From Bacteroidales bacterium (lineage in GTDB: Bacteria; Bacteroidota; Bacteroidia; Bacteroidales; UBA932), in contig DUNA01000078.1 of NCBI GenBank assembly GCA_012839605.1, forward strand, positions 19,492 to 83,491: DNA of 64,000 nt, written 5' to 3'. Below, in pieces: positions 33,408 to 40,647 of the stretch; position 1 is the stretch's first letter; every line of letters begins with the position of its first letter. Under the pieces are notes generated by a model. That model did no database searches. It was not told the DNA's origin and saw only the letters and a program-made list of their open reading frames with translations. The position numbers and the translations under genes are program-made.

Positions 33408-36131
33408 ATGAAGGAGAATTTTCTGGAGGAGTTGAACGAAGCTCAAAGACAGGCAGTTGAAAATATCACAGGTCCATCACTCATCATTGCGGGCGCAGGA
33501 AGCGGCAAAACAAAGGTCTTGACGTGCAGGATTGCGTACCTTTTGCAGCATGGAATTCCGGCTTCTTCCATTTTGGCGCTCACTTTTACCAATAAGGCGG
33601 CAAAGGAGATGAAAGATCGGTTGGCGGCTATGGTGGAACCGGACTTGGTGCGTTTTTTATGGATGGGTACGTTTCATTCTGTTTTTTCGCGCATTTTAAG
33701 AACAGAAGCAGAGGTGTTGGGTTTCCCAAGAAATTTTACCATTTATGACAAAGCCGACACAAAGGCAGCCATCAAAAAGTGTATCAAAGAATTGCAATTG
33801 GATGAAAAAACATATCCGCCCGGAGAGGCAGTTTCTCGCATATCGAGGGCTAAAAACAGTTTCTTGACGGCAGAAGGATACCGTAACAACCCTCGGGTGC
33901 AGGAAGCAGACCAAGCCATGCGGAAATCGCGAATGGTTGATATATACGACCTCTATGCCAAAAGATGTAAATTGTCAGGAGCTATGGATTTTGACGATTT
34001 GCTGCTCTACACCAATAAGTTGTTGCAGCAATATCCGGAAGTTTTGGAACGTTATAGAGACAGGTTCCGGTACATTTTGGTGGATGAGTATCAGGACACA
34101 AATCTGGTACAATACCAAATCATAAAAAATTTGGCGCTTGTCCATCGCAACTTGACAGTAGTGGGGGACGATTCACAAAGCATTTACGCCTTCCGTGGCG
34201 CCCGCATAGAGAATATCCTCAATTTCAGCAAAGATTTCCCCGAGGCGGCCGAGTTTCGCTTGGAACAAAATTACCGCTCTACACAAACGGTAGTCAAAGC
34301 GGCCAACAGTTTGATCAGCCACAACAAGCGGCGTTTGCGCAAAGAATGTTTTTCAGAGGCTGCGCAGGGAGAAAAGATAGAACTAATACGGACATATACA
34401 GACAAAGAAGAAGCCTTTATGGTTGTGGGTTCCGTTGTAAACAAGCAGTACGCAACGAGCGATGGCTTTGGAGCATTTGCCATTTTCTACCGTACCAACG
34501 CCCAGTCCCGTTTGTTTGAAGAAGCCCTCCGGCGCAGAAACATTCCCTACAAAGTATATGGAGGCTTTTCTTTTTACGAACGAGCCGAGGTGAAAACTTT
34601 GTTGGCATACATGCGTTTGGTGGTCAATCCTAATGACCAAGAGGCTTTCATACGTGCCGTGGGCACACCGGCACGCGGCATTGGGACCGTTTCTTTACAG
34701 AAACTCAATACGGCAGCTGCTTTTGCCGAGATGTCCTCTTTACGATACATTTTAGAGGGTGACCTTGCAGCCGCCGGTTTGAAAGGCAACATTGCAGGAC
34801 GGATGAAGGCTTTTGCAGATATATTGGAAGCCGTCCGCAGCCTGCAGGAAGAAGGTAAAAACGCTTTTGAATTGACTATGGAACTGGCCCGGATGTCCGG
34901 CTATTTGGCGCACCTGAAGGAAGACAAATCCATTGAAGGCATGTCTCGGTTGGCCAACGTGGAAGAACTCTTCAACAGCTTGAAATCGTTTTGTGAAGAG
35001 GCCGTCCAGGACGTAGAACTGGAAACAGAAGTAGCGGCTCCCGAACCGGGAGAAGGAAAGCCCACCTTGGAACGCTTCCTGAACAACGTGACATTACTGA
35101 CGCAAGCAGACGAGGATGATACGCCCGATAAAGAAAAGGTGAGCTTGATGACGGTCCACTCGGCCAAAGGACTGGAATTTTCTCACGTCTACGTTACGGG
35201 TATGGAAGAAAAACTCTTTCCGTTGCTAATGACGTCTAACACGATAGAAGAAGAACTGGAAGAAGAACGCCGTCTGTTTTACGTAGCCATGACGCGCGCC
35301 AAAAAGACACTCACACTGTCTTATTCCCAAACACGCATGCGCTGGGCAAACATAGAAAACAACCGCCCCAGCCGTTTCTTACAAGAAATCAATCCCGTTT
35401 TTCTAGCCCGATCCTTGCCGGACGATGCCGGCTTCTCAAGTTCGGGAAGCTTTGACCGCGGTAGTCTTGACAGCGGCGGCTTTGGCACCCGGTCTTTTAG
35501 CAGCACTTCCGCTCGTTCTTTCGGCAGAACAGACGCACGTTCCTCTGGCAGCAGAACAGACGCACGTTCCTCTGGCAGCAGGACAGACGCACGTTCCTCT
35601 GGCAGCAGGACTGACGCTTCTTTTTTTGGCGCGACTTCCGGTCGTTCTTCCGGCAGCTCCGGAAGCGGTTCGCAGTCCGGTTCCCGGTTCGGCTCGCAGC
35701 CCGGCTCGCAGCTCGGCTCGCAGCCCGGCTCCCAGCCCGGTTCTCGGTTCGGCTCCCAGCCCGGCTCCCAGCCCGGTTCTCGGTTCGGCTCCCAGCCCGG
35801 CTCTCGGTTCGGCTCGCAGTCCGGTTCCCGGTTCGGCTCGCAGCCCGGCTCCCAGCCCGATACTCGGTTCGGCTCTCAGTACGACATGCAGCCTCGCTCC
35901 CGATCCGGCTCACCCCGTTCGTCTGCCCCCTCGGCCGGTGACGACTTTGTCCCTTCCGATCCCGGCAGCCTTGCGGTGGGCATGACCATTGAACACAACC
36001 GCTTTGGTCGAGGCCACATCATTTCTATGGAAGGCGACATGCCCAACACAAAAGCCGTCATCGACTTTGCCTCGGGAGGCGTCAAAACCTTGTTGCTCAA
36101 ATTTGCCCGGATACGCATAGTAGAGGAGTAG
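33408..36131 (+). CDS. UvrD/PcrA-type ATP-dependent DNA helicase with repetitive tail
   Basis: A 907-residue superfamily 1 helicase. Walker A reads AGAGSGKTKVL near residue 29, motif Ia region LTFTNKAAKEM, motif II LVDEYQDTN, motif III VVGDDSQSIYAFRGA, motif IV RLEQNYRST, and motif V/VI LMTVHSAKGLEF and YVAMTRAKKTL. UvrD/PcrA helicases act in excision and mismatch repair and remove RecA. After the motor domains a Gly-Ser-Arg-Gln tract of about 165 residues (roughly 678-845) precedes the normal C-terminal Tudor-like domain (VGMTIEHNRFGRGHII). The tract makes the protein about 100-150 residues longer than usual. Its DNA is GC-richer than the rest of the gene. No terminator was seen directly after it. 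Confidence 0.93.
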   Translation: MKENFLEELNEAQRQAVENITGPSLIIAGAGSGKTKVLTCRIAYLLQHGIPASSILALTFTNKAAKEMKDRLAAMVEPDLVRFLWMGTFHSVFSRILRTEAEVLGFPRNFTIYDKADTKAAIKKCIKELQLDEKTYPPGEAVSRISRAKNSFLTAEGYRNNPRVQEADQAMRKSRMVDIYDLYAKRCKLSGAMDFDDLLLYTNKLLQQYPEVLERYRDRFRYILVDEYQDTNLVQYQIIKNLALVHRNLTVVGDDSQSIYAFRGARIENILNFSKDFPEAAEFRLEQNYRSTQTVVKAANSLISHNKRRLRKECFSEAAQGEKIELIRTYTDKEEAFMVVGSVVNKQYATSDGFGAFAIFYRTNAQSRLFEEALRRRNIPYKVYGGFSFYERAEVKTLLAYMRLVVNPNDQEAFIRAVGTPARGIGTVSLQKLNTAAAFAEMSSLRYILEGDLAAAGLKGNIAGRMKAFADILEAVRSLQEEGKNAFELTMELARMSGYLAHLKEDKSIEGMSRLANVEELFNSLKSFCEEAVQDVELETEVAAPEPGEGKPTLERFLNNVTLLTQADEDDTPDKEKVSLMTVHSAKGLEFSHVYVTGMEEKLFPLLMTSNTIEEELEEERRLFYVAMTRAKKTLTLSYSQTRMRWANIENNRPSRFLQEINPVFLARSLPDDAGFSSSGSFDRGSLDSGGFGTRSFSSTSARSFGRTDARSSGSRTDARSSGSRTDARSSGSRTDASFFGATSGRSSGSSGSGSQSGSRFGSQPGSQLGSQPGSQPGSRFGSQPGSQPGSRFGSQPGSRFGSQSGSRFGSQPGSQPDTRFGSQYDMQPRSRSGSPRSSAPSAGDDFVPSDPGSLAVGMTIEHNRFGRGHIISMEGDMPNTKAVIDFASGGVKTLLLKFARIRIVEE
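35531..35620 (+). repeat. 27-bp tandem repeat inside the helicase gene
   Basis: Three near-perfect 27-bp units begin at 35531, 35558 and 35585, with a partial fourth at about 35612. Each encodes a nine-residue unit (TDARSSGSR, read in register). Units differ by one or two bases, so the expansion looks recent. Confidence 0.9.
35665..35880 (+). repeat. 12-bp tandem repeat tract (GSQP/GSRF) inside the helicase gene
   Basis: About 18 units of a 12-bp motif of the form GGCTCGCAGCCC or GGTTCTCGGTTC encode tetrapeptides GSQP and GSRF. Higher-order 24-48 bp blocks recur. The period is a multiple of three, so copy changes would keep the frame. Confidence 0.9.
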
Positions 36132-36160
36132 CTCTGTTTTCGGCTGTATCTTTTTTTGCC

Positions 36161-36255
36161 GAGGGTAATAAGTGCCATGTGATAGCGTAGTGGTGCAACT
36201 ATCAGATAGATAGTCTGTTACTATCTTTACTGGAAAACCGCTACTTACTACCCTC
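36161..36255. repeat. 95-bp inverted-repeat-bounded unit, copy 1
   Basis: First of four units of exactly 95 bp. Left end GAGGGTAATAAGT (36161-36173), right end ACTTACTACCCTC (36243-36255); 12 of 13 end bases pair. It lies 29 bp after the helicase stop codon. The interior shares positions with the other copies but is clearly diverged. Confidence 0.85.
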
Positions 36256-36287
36256 CCTGAAAAACGTGAAAAACAGCTCTTTTGACC

Positions 36288-36382
36288 GAGGGTAGTAAGT
36301 GCCAAGAAATGGCATATTGTTGTAAGCTGCTGTATGTCTGCGATTTAACGTCTTTGCTTGAAAGAGAGGACTTACTACCCTC
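36288..36382. repeat. 95-bp inverted-repeat-bounded unit, copy 2
   Basis: Left end GAGGGTAGTAAGT (36288-36300) and right end ACTTACTACCCTC (36370-36382) are perfectly complementary over 13 bases. Spacers of 32 bp (before) and 33 bp (after) are nearly identical to each other. Confidence 0.88.
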
Positions 36383-36415
36383 CCTGAAAAACCGCGAAAA
36401 ACAGCTCTTTTGACC

Positions 36416-36510
36416 GAGGGTAGTAAGTGCAATGCAATGGTGTAGTGTTGCAATAGCCCGATAGACAGCCCGTTAATATCTGCACCTGAAAACCGCCACT
36501 TATTACCCTC
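36416..36510. repeat. 95-bp inverted-repeat-bounded unit, copy 3
   Basis: Left end GAGGGTAGTAAGT (36416-36428), right end ACTTATTACCCTC (36498-36510); 12 pairs plus one G-T wobble. The flanking spacer sequence after this copy is not the conserved one. Confidence 0.85.
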
Positions 36511-36563
36511 TGAGGAAAGCAGTGCCAACGATATTTTGACACAATTAGATGCGTGGCTTGCTT

Positions 36564-36658
36564 AAGGGTAGCGAATCCCATAATGGGATGTGTTGATACA
36601 ATTTACTGGAAACCTGTGTGTTAAAGTCTCGGCAGTAAAGCTGCTACTCACTATCCTT
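36564..36658. repeat. 95-bp inverted-repeat-bounded unit, degenerate copy 4
   Basis: Left end AAGGGTAGCGAAT (36564-36576), right end ACTCACTATCCTT (36646-36658). The ends have drifted but still partly pair, and the length is still exactly 95 bp. Interior positions (such as TGTTGATACAA and CTGGAAACC) align with copies 1 and 3. It lies 53 bp after copy 3. Confidence 0.7.
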
Positions 36659-36752
36659 CGGAAGGACCGGCGGACTTCAATGGAATACGTCAGTCGTTGT
36701 TGATTACGCAAAAGCGGCGGATCTCGCCATTTTCCCGCCAAAAATGAGAAAT

Positions 36753-36789
36753 GAAAAAAGCCAATTAGCTGTTTATTAGCTGATTGGCT
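36753..36789 (-). terminator. Rho-independent terminator of rsmD-tRNA-Asp
   Basis: On the minus strand a stem of about 12 bp (36778-36789 with 36759-36770, one mismatch) with a 7-base loop is followed by six T residues (36753-36758). It lies 11 bp after the 3' end of the tRNA and would end the DUF3822/rsmD/tRNA transcript. Confidence 0.85.
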
Positions 36790-36800
36790 CTTTTCTGGGC

Positions 36801-36874
36801 GGTCCGGACGGGACTCGAACCCGCGACCCCGTGCGTGACAGGCACGTATTCTAACCAAACTGAACTACCGGACC
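36801..36874 (-). tRNA. tRNA-Asp (anticodon GTC)
   Basis: A 74-nt cloverleaf on the minus strand: acceptor stem GGTCCGG/CCGGACC (7 bp), D arm, anticodon stem CGTGC/GCACG with loop CTGTCAC giving anticodon GTC, and T arm with GGTTCGAGTCC. The 3' CCA is not encoded. The 5' end is directly adjacent to the stop codon of rsmD (36875-36877), so the tRNA is probably cut out of the rsmD message. Confidence 0.97.
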
Positions 36875-37447
36875 TTATTTGTTTGGGAGTGCAAATGTAG
36901 GTAATGTTTTTGAAACTGCAAAAAAACTAAAATGTACTTGACCGTATTTTTTTGTTTTTTCAAAACCGGGAATGTGGTCAAATGTATATTGTCCGGGATG
37001 TTCTACCACCAACAATCCGTTTTCTTCTAAAATATCTGCTTGTAAAATCTTGATGGGCAGTTCTTCCAGACCCGGTAGGTCGTATGGTGGGTCGGCAAAT
37101 ACAAAATGAAATTTTTGGGTACAGATTTTTAAGAAATCAAACACGTTGTTGCGTACTACCCGTATGTATGAGGAGATACCTAATGCTTTGGCTGTTGCGT
37201 CTATAAAGCGTGTGTGGATGGGATTCATTTCTACACAGTGTACAGACGTGCAGCCTCTGGAAATGCATTCAAAAGCAATGTTTCCGCTTCCGGAAAACAA
37301 ATCCAATACGACAGTTGTTTCCAGGTCAAGGGTATTTTCCAGGATATTGAAAAGGCCTTCCTTGGCAAAATCCGTGGTAGGATGTGCCTGGAAATTTTTG
37401 GGAGGCGTGATGGCGCGTCCTTTTAAAAACCCACTGATAATGCGCAT
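36875..37447 (-). CDS. rsmD: 16S rRNA (guanine966-N2)-methyltransferase RsmD type
   Basis: A 190-residue SAM-dependent methyltransferase. The start MRIISGFLKGRAITPPK is typical of RsmD; motif I reads VLDLFSGSGNIAFE and the catalytic motif IV reads FVFADPPYDLP (DPPY). RsmD methylates G966 of 16S rRNA. It follows the DUF3822 gene (90-bp gap) and its stop codon touches the 5' end of tRNA-Asp with no spacer. Confidence 0.93.
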   Translation of the reverse strand: MRIISGFLKGRAITPPKNFQAHPTTDFAKEGLFNILENTLDLETTVVLDLFSGSGNIAFECISRGCTSVHCVEMNPIHTRFIDATAKALGISSYIRVVRNNVFDFLKICTQKFHFVFADPPYDLPGLEELPIKILQADILEENGLLVVEHPGQYTFDHIPGFEKTKKYGQVHFSFFAVSKTLPTFALPNK

Positions 37448-37537
37448 GGTGAGAAATTTTTATGTTGTAGTATAATACCGAAAAACTGGGAGATTGGTAA
37501 AATAAGGAAGCTGGCAAAACAGGAAGGTGGAGATTGG
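37448..37537. other. 90-bp gap between DUF3822 and rsmD
   Basis: This gap holds a short direct repeat (GGAGATTGGT at about 37489 and again near 37530). On the minus strand it reads as a run with no good promoter box and no terminator. No gene seen. Confidence 0.4.
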
Positions 37538-38344
37538 TTATTGGCTATGTACCCGGAAAAAGTGTGCACCAAATTGCAAGTTCATAGATTCTGTAGGCAG
37601 TGTGTGGTTTTCTGCAGTAGCAACGGTGACGGAAGAGAAGAACGTGCAAAGTTGTTTCATGTGCAGCGGCTTGAGCGGACCGGTAATGTACAGGCTTAGG
37701 CTCTTTGGATTCAATTGCCATTGTTTGAGGGCAAAGAACAAGAAGTACATAGCCGTTTTGAAACGGTCTATAGCGTATGCATTGCAGAGCAACAGTCGCT
37801 CACCCTGCATGAGAATGAGGTTGACGTGGGTAGGTGTGTAATGCATGAGTGCACGTGAGTATTCCTTTTGCTCCATAATAAAACGAAGTAGTGGAATGAC
37901 GCTTACGTAAAACTTGGCTTTGTGTTGATACTTGGCCACCATGGCATTGACGGGAGCCGGTAGCGCATAGATGAAAGTAGCGTCCAGCGGTTGGACGGTA
38001 GTATAATTGACTTCGTCCAAATAGGCTACATCAAACAATTGGTTTAGCACTTCTATGGCTTGTTCGGGCTTGAAAAGCGATGTGGGAACGAGTGTGTATT
38101 TGTGTGTATCAATCATGACGCTACAACGGCTAAAGCGCTTTTGCAACATCTCTTCTTGTTTGATGATGTGCCCCACTTCTTTGGCCCATTCGTTGTAATC
38201 GTTGGCAGGAAAAGCATACGAATGGTTTCTACAAAGAAGGCAATCGTTGTTTGCTGTGTCTTCCACAACAAAAGAAAGTCCATTCACACCAATATGAATG
38301 GACAATCTGTGGTGAGCCTGCGGTATTTTGATGTGCGCAGACAT
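37538..38344 (-). CDS. DUF3822 family protein
   Basis: A 268-residue protein of the Bacteroidota family DUF3822, which often lies beside rsmD as here. N-terminal strands LSIHIGVNGLSFVVED and the later part LLLCNAYAIDRFKTAMYFLFFALKQ suggest an actin/ASKHA-like fold as in type II/IV secretion scaffold proteins, but this is inference from the strand pattern. No membrane segment. Function unknown. The upstream membrane-protein gene ends 4 bp before its start. Confidence 0.8.
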   Translation of the reverse strand: MSAHIKIPQAHHRLSIHIGVNGLSFVVEDTANNDCLLCRNHSYAFPANDYNEWAKEVGHIIKQEEMLQKRFSRCSVMIDTHKYTLVPTSLFKPEQAIEVLNQLFDVAYLDEVNYTTVQPLDATFIYALPAPVNAMVAKYQHKAKFYVSVIPLLRFIMEQKEYSRALMHYTPTHVNLILMQGERLLLCNAYAIDRFKTAMYFLFFALKQWQLNPKSLSLYITGPLKPLHMKQLCTFFSSVTVATAENHTLPTESMNLQFGAHFFRVHSQ

Positions 38345-38348
38345 GTTT

Positions 38349-38951
38349 CTATTCCCAGTTCCCCGCGTTGTTGTTGGGTTGATCTATGCTACCCACCTTC
38401 AAGCCGGGATACCTGTTGGTAATGTTGCGGTCTTCGTTCAGGTTTACAATTAATTGGCGTTCCAGTCCTTTTAGGAGTATGTCAAAAGGAGTACATGCTT
38501 CAAACAGCGGGACATCCACACCGGATACTTTCTTTATGACGGCTCTCATTTCAAATTCTTCTCCGACCAAAGGAACCCATCTGAGAGAATCTATGCTGAA
38601 ACCGGGACGTTTAAGTAGCGTATCTTTTACAGCCATTTCCATACTATCACGGAATACACGGCCTTGGGCTACGGCTAGGGAGTCGTCAAACGAGCCAATT
38701 TGTCTGATAATGGTAATGTACCCTTCATTGTAAAATTGTTCCAGGGTATCAAAACTGTCAGTGTATTCGCCGTATTCTGTTTTGTAAGAAGTTTGCAGCA
38801 CACGGATGTCTTTTAATCTATCAATGGCCAGATGCTGACGGTGTTCGCGTTCTTTTTGGAACTTGATGGGTGCTGTCAGACTTCTGATAATAAAGAAGCC
38901 CAGAACAAGAATAATCAAGGGCAGCACTACAATGGTAAAAATCTTTTTCAT
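38349..38951 (-). CDS. Conserved hypothetical membrane-anchored protein
   Basis: A 200-residue protein with one N-terminal membrane segment (about residues 5-24) and a soluble, mixed-charge remainder. The middle part (LQTSYKTEYGEYTDSFDTLEQFY) is a pattern seen in pilin- or pseudopilin-like helical stalk regions, but there is no prepilin cleavage site. The ATG at 38951 was chosen since the signal anchor MKKIFTIVVLPLIILVLGF starts there. It is first in the operon with DUF3822, rsmD and tRNA-Asp. Function unknown. Confidence 0.7.
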   Translation of the reverse strand: MKKIFTIVVLPLIILVLGFFIIRSLTAPIKFQKEREHRQHLAIDRLKDIRVLQTSYKTEYGEYTDSFDTLEQFYNEGYITIIRQIGSFDDSLAVAQGRVFRDSMEMAVKDTLLKRPGFSIDSLRWVPLVGEEFEMRAVIKKVSGVDVPLFEACTPFDILLKGLERQLIVNLNEDRNITNRYPGLKVGSIDQPNNNAGNWE

Positions 38952-38987
38952 TATTGAATTATTAATACAGTCAAATGAGGAGTCCTG

Positions 38988-38995
38988 CAAAATTA
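38988..38995 (-). promoter_or_regulatory. Putative -7 promoter box of the 38349-38951 gene and rsmD operon
   Basis: On the minus strand this reads TAATTTTG, a TAnnTTTG match 36 bp before the start codon of the first gene. Confidence 0.4.
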
Positions 38996-39026
38996 GGAAA
39001 AAAAATAAAGCTTGCAATAAAACCAT

Positions 39027-39034
39027 TATATTTG
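39027..39034 (+). promoter_or_regulatory. Putative -7 promoter box of the DHH phosphoesterase gene
   Basis: TATATTTG, an exact match, ending 16 bp before the ATG at 39051. Confidence 0.45.
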
Positions 39035-39050
39035 CATCAATATCTTTTGT

Positions 39051-40085
39051 ATGGAGTGTCTTTTTTCAGAGAGTTTAATAGAAAAATGGGTAGAAAACCT
39101 TGCCCATCCCAAAAATATAGTCATAGCTACCCATATTAACCCGGATGGTGATGCCATTGGATCTTTAGTAGGTCTGGGGTTGTATTTAAAGAAACGAGGG
39201 CATCACGTAACGCTTGCTTGTCCTACTCCGTATCCTGATTTTTTGTCTTTTCTGGATCCTCATAAGAAGATTTTAGTTTACGTTTGGCAAGAAGAAGCTG
39301 TAGTTGAGGCAGTAGAACAGGCAGATTTGTTGATTGCAGTAGATGTGAGCAGTTTTTCCAGGATGGAGATGATGGGACCGCTTATGATGGAGTCAAACGC
39401 TTTTAAAATCTTGATTGACCATCATATAGATCCGGTAGAGCAAGAGTTTGACTTGGTGTTGTCTTCTACAAAGGTAAGCTCTACTGCAGAACTGATATAT
39501 AGGATTTTGGATTGTTGGGGTCCTCGTGTGAATTTGTCAAGAGAACAAGCTACGGCTTTGCTTACTGGCATTGTAACAGATACAAACCAGTTTTCCAACA
39601 GTGTGTTTCCAAGTACCTTTGAAGTAGCTTCTGTTTTGAAAGCCAGCGAAGCCGATATGGAAAAAATAGTGGCCAAGGTGTACCGTGATTTCAGTATTAA
39701 CAGGTTGCAGTTGATGGGATATGCCCTTCAAAACATAAAAATTTTGCCGGAATATAAGACAGGATATATTGTACTTACACAAGATGTTTTGGAAGAGTAT
39801 GGGTATAGGATTGGTGATGCAGAAGGTTTTGTGAATTTCCCATTGACTATTGGAGGAATACTGGTGTCGGCATTTTTCCTGCAAAGAGAAGATCATATAA
39901 AAGTGTCTTTGCGTTCCAGAGGGGGGATAGCAGTAAATGAAATAGCAAAGACTTTTTTTAATGGAGGAGGCCATTTTAACGCTTCTGCCGGAAAAATGGA
40001 AAACATACCGGAACGCATAGAGGAGCGCTTGGTAGAAGCTTTGGGCACAATAATTGTATCTACTGAAACGCCGGAAAAGGAATAA
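39051..40085 (+). CDS. DHH/DHHA1 phosphoesterase, NrnA-like
   Basis: A 344-residue protein. The N-terminal DHH domain shows THINPDGDAIGS near residue 26, the Asp motif AVDVSS near 98 and the name-giving ILIDHH near 123. The C-terminal DHHA1 domain carries the GGGHFNASAG motif near 305. NrnA-type enzymes degrade oligoribonucleotides (nanoRNA) and pAp, and some cleave cyclic-di-AMP products. It is followed by two lipoprotein genes with a gap of 10 bp and then a 4-bp overlap. Confidence 0.9.
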   Translation: MECLFSESLIEKWVENLAHPKNIVIATHINPDGDAIGSLVGLGLYLKKRGHHVTLACPTPYPDFLSFLDPHKKILVYVWQEEAVVEAVEQADLLIAVDVSSFSRMEMMGPLMMESNAFKILIDHHIDPVEQEFDLVLSSTKVSSTAELIYRILDCWGPRVNLSREQATALLTGIVTDTNQFSNSVFPSTFEVASVLKASEADMEKIVAKVYRDFSINRLQLMGYALQNIKILPEYKTGYIVLTQDVLEEYGYRIGDAEGFVNFPLTIGGILVSAFFLQREDHIKVSLRSRGGIAVNEIAKTFFNGGGHFNASAGKMENIPERIEERLVEALGTIIVSTETPEKE

Positions 40086-40095
40086 AAAAATAAGC

Positions 40096-40647
40096 ATGAG
40101 ATTTTTCCCCCTGCTGTTGTTAGTTGTTTTAATGAGCCTGTCTTCATGTGCAAAAGAAGACAGGAAACTGATGATTATCAAACAGGAAGAAGAGATAGAC
40201 CGTTATGTGCAATCTTTAACTTGCGACACGGTACTCTATAGAAACGGAGTCGTAAGGGCTGTTTTTGAACAAGGAAAACCGTCTTTTGCCGGAGATACGG
40301 TAGCCAAAGGAGATACGCTGTTTTTTTATTATGCCGGTCACATCTTTTCAAGAGGAAAAGGCACCTTGTTTCATACGAATTCAGATAGTGTGGCGGCCGC
40401 TCACAACAGGGTATTGCCGGAAGACCAGGCTCGCGTACGTTCAGACGTTGTTGGCTCCGGCCGGTTCCTGAAAGGGTTGGAATTCGGATTTCCGGGGATG
40501 GCTTCCGGTGAACACTCGTACCTTATTTTTAACGCAGATCTGGGCTTTGGCAATACAAGTGCCGGGCAGATACCGGCCATGTCTCCTTTATTATTTGAGG
40601 TGTGGGTTGTGAAGGTTGTAAAAAATCAAATATCTTTGTCCCAATGA
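40096..40647 (+). CDS. FKBP-type peptidyl-prolyl isomerase lipoprotein
   Basis: A 183-residue lipoprotein. The signal peptide ends in a lipobox (LSSC, Cys at about residue 17). Residues 70-183 form an FKBP-like domain (DTLFFYYAGHIF, LKGLEFGFPGMASGEHSYLIF and the C-terminal PLLFEVWVVKV). It probably aids folding of proteins at the outer membrane or in the periplasm and resembles gliding-motility-associated GldI-type isomerases. The ATG at 40096 was chosen for the signal peptide. It overlaps the next, related gene by 4 bp. Confidence 0.85.
   Translation: MRFFPLLLLVVLMSLSSCAKEDRKLMIIKQEEEIDRYVQSLTCDTVLYRNGVVRAVFEQGKPSFAGDTVAKGDTLFFYYAGHIFSRGKGTLFHTNSDSVAAAHNRVLPEDQARVRSDVVGSGRFLKGLEFGFPGMASGEHSYLIFNADLGFGNTSAGQIPAMSPLLFEVWVVKVVKNQISLSQ

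Noticed and set aside
35497..35913. 138-codon minus-strand frame of Arg-Ser-Gly-Ala repeats
   Set aside because: It is only the antisense reading of the helicase repeat tract.
36161..36658. CRISPR array in the repeat region
   Set aside because: The units are 95 bp with inverted-repeat ends, the sequences between them are conserved rather than unique, and there are no cas genes nearby.
35876..36858. Minus-strand open frames in the repeat region beginning with similar residues (MALxTLG, MALLSSEG)
   Set aside because: They arise because each 95-bp unit repeats the same bases. One runs antisense into the helicase, they do not share conserved bodies, and they lack promoter boxes.
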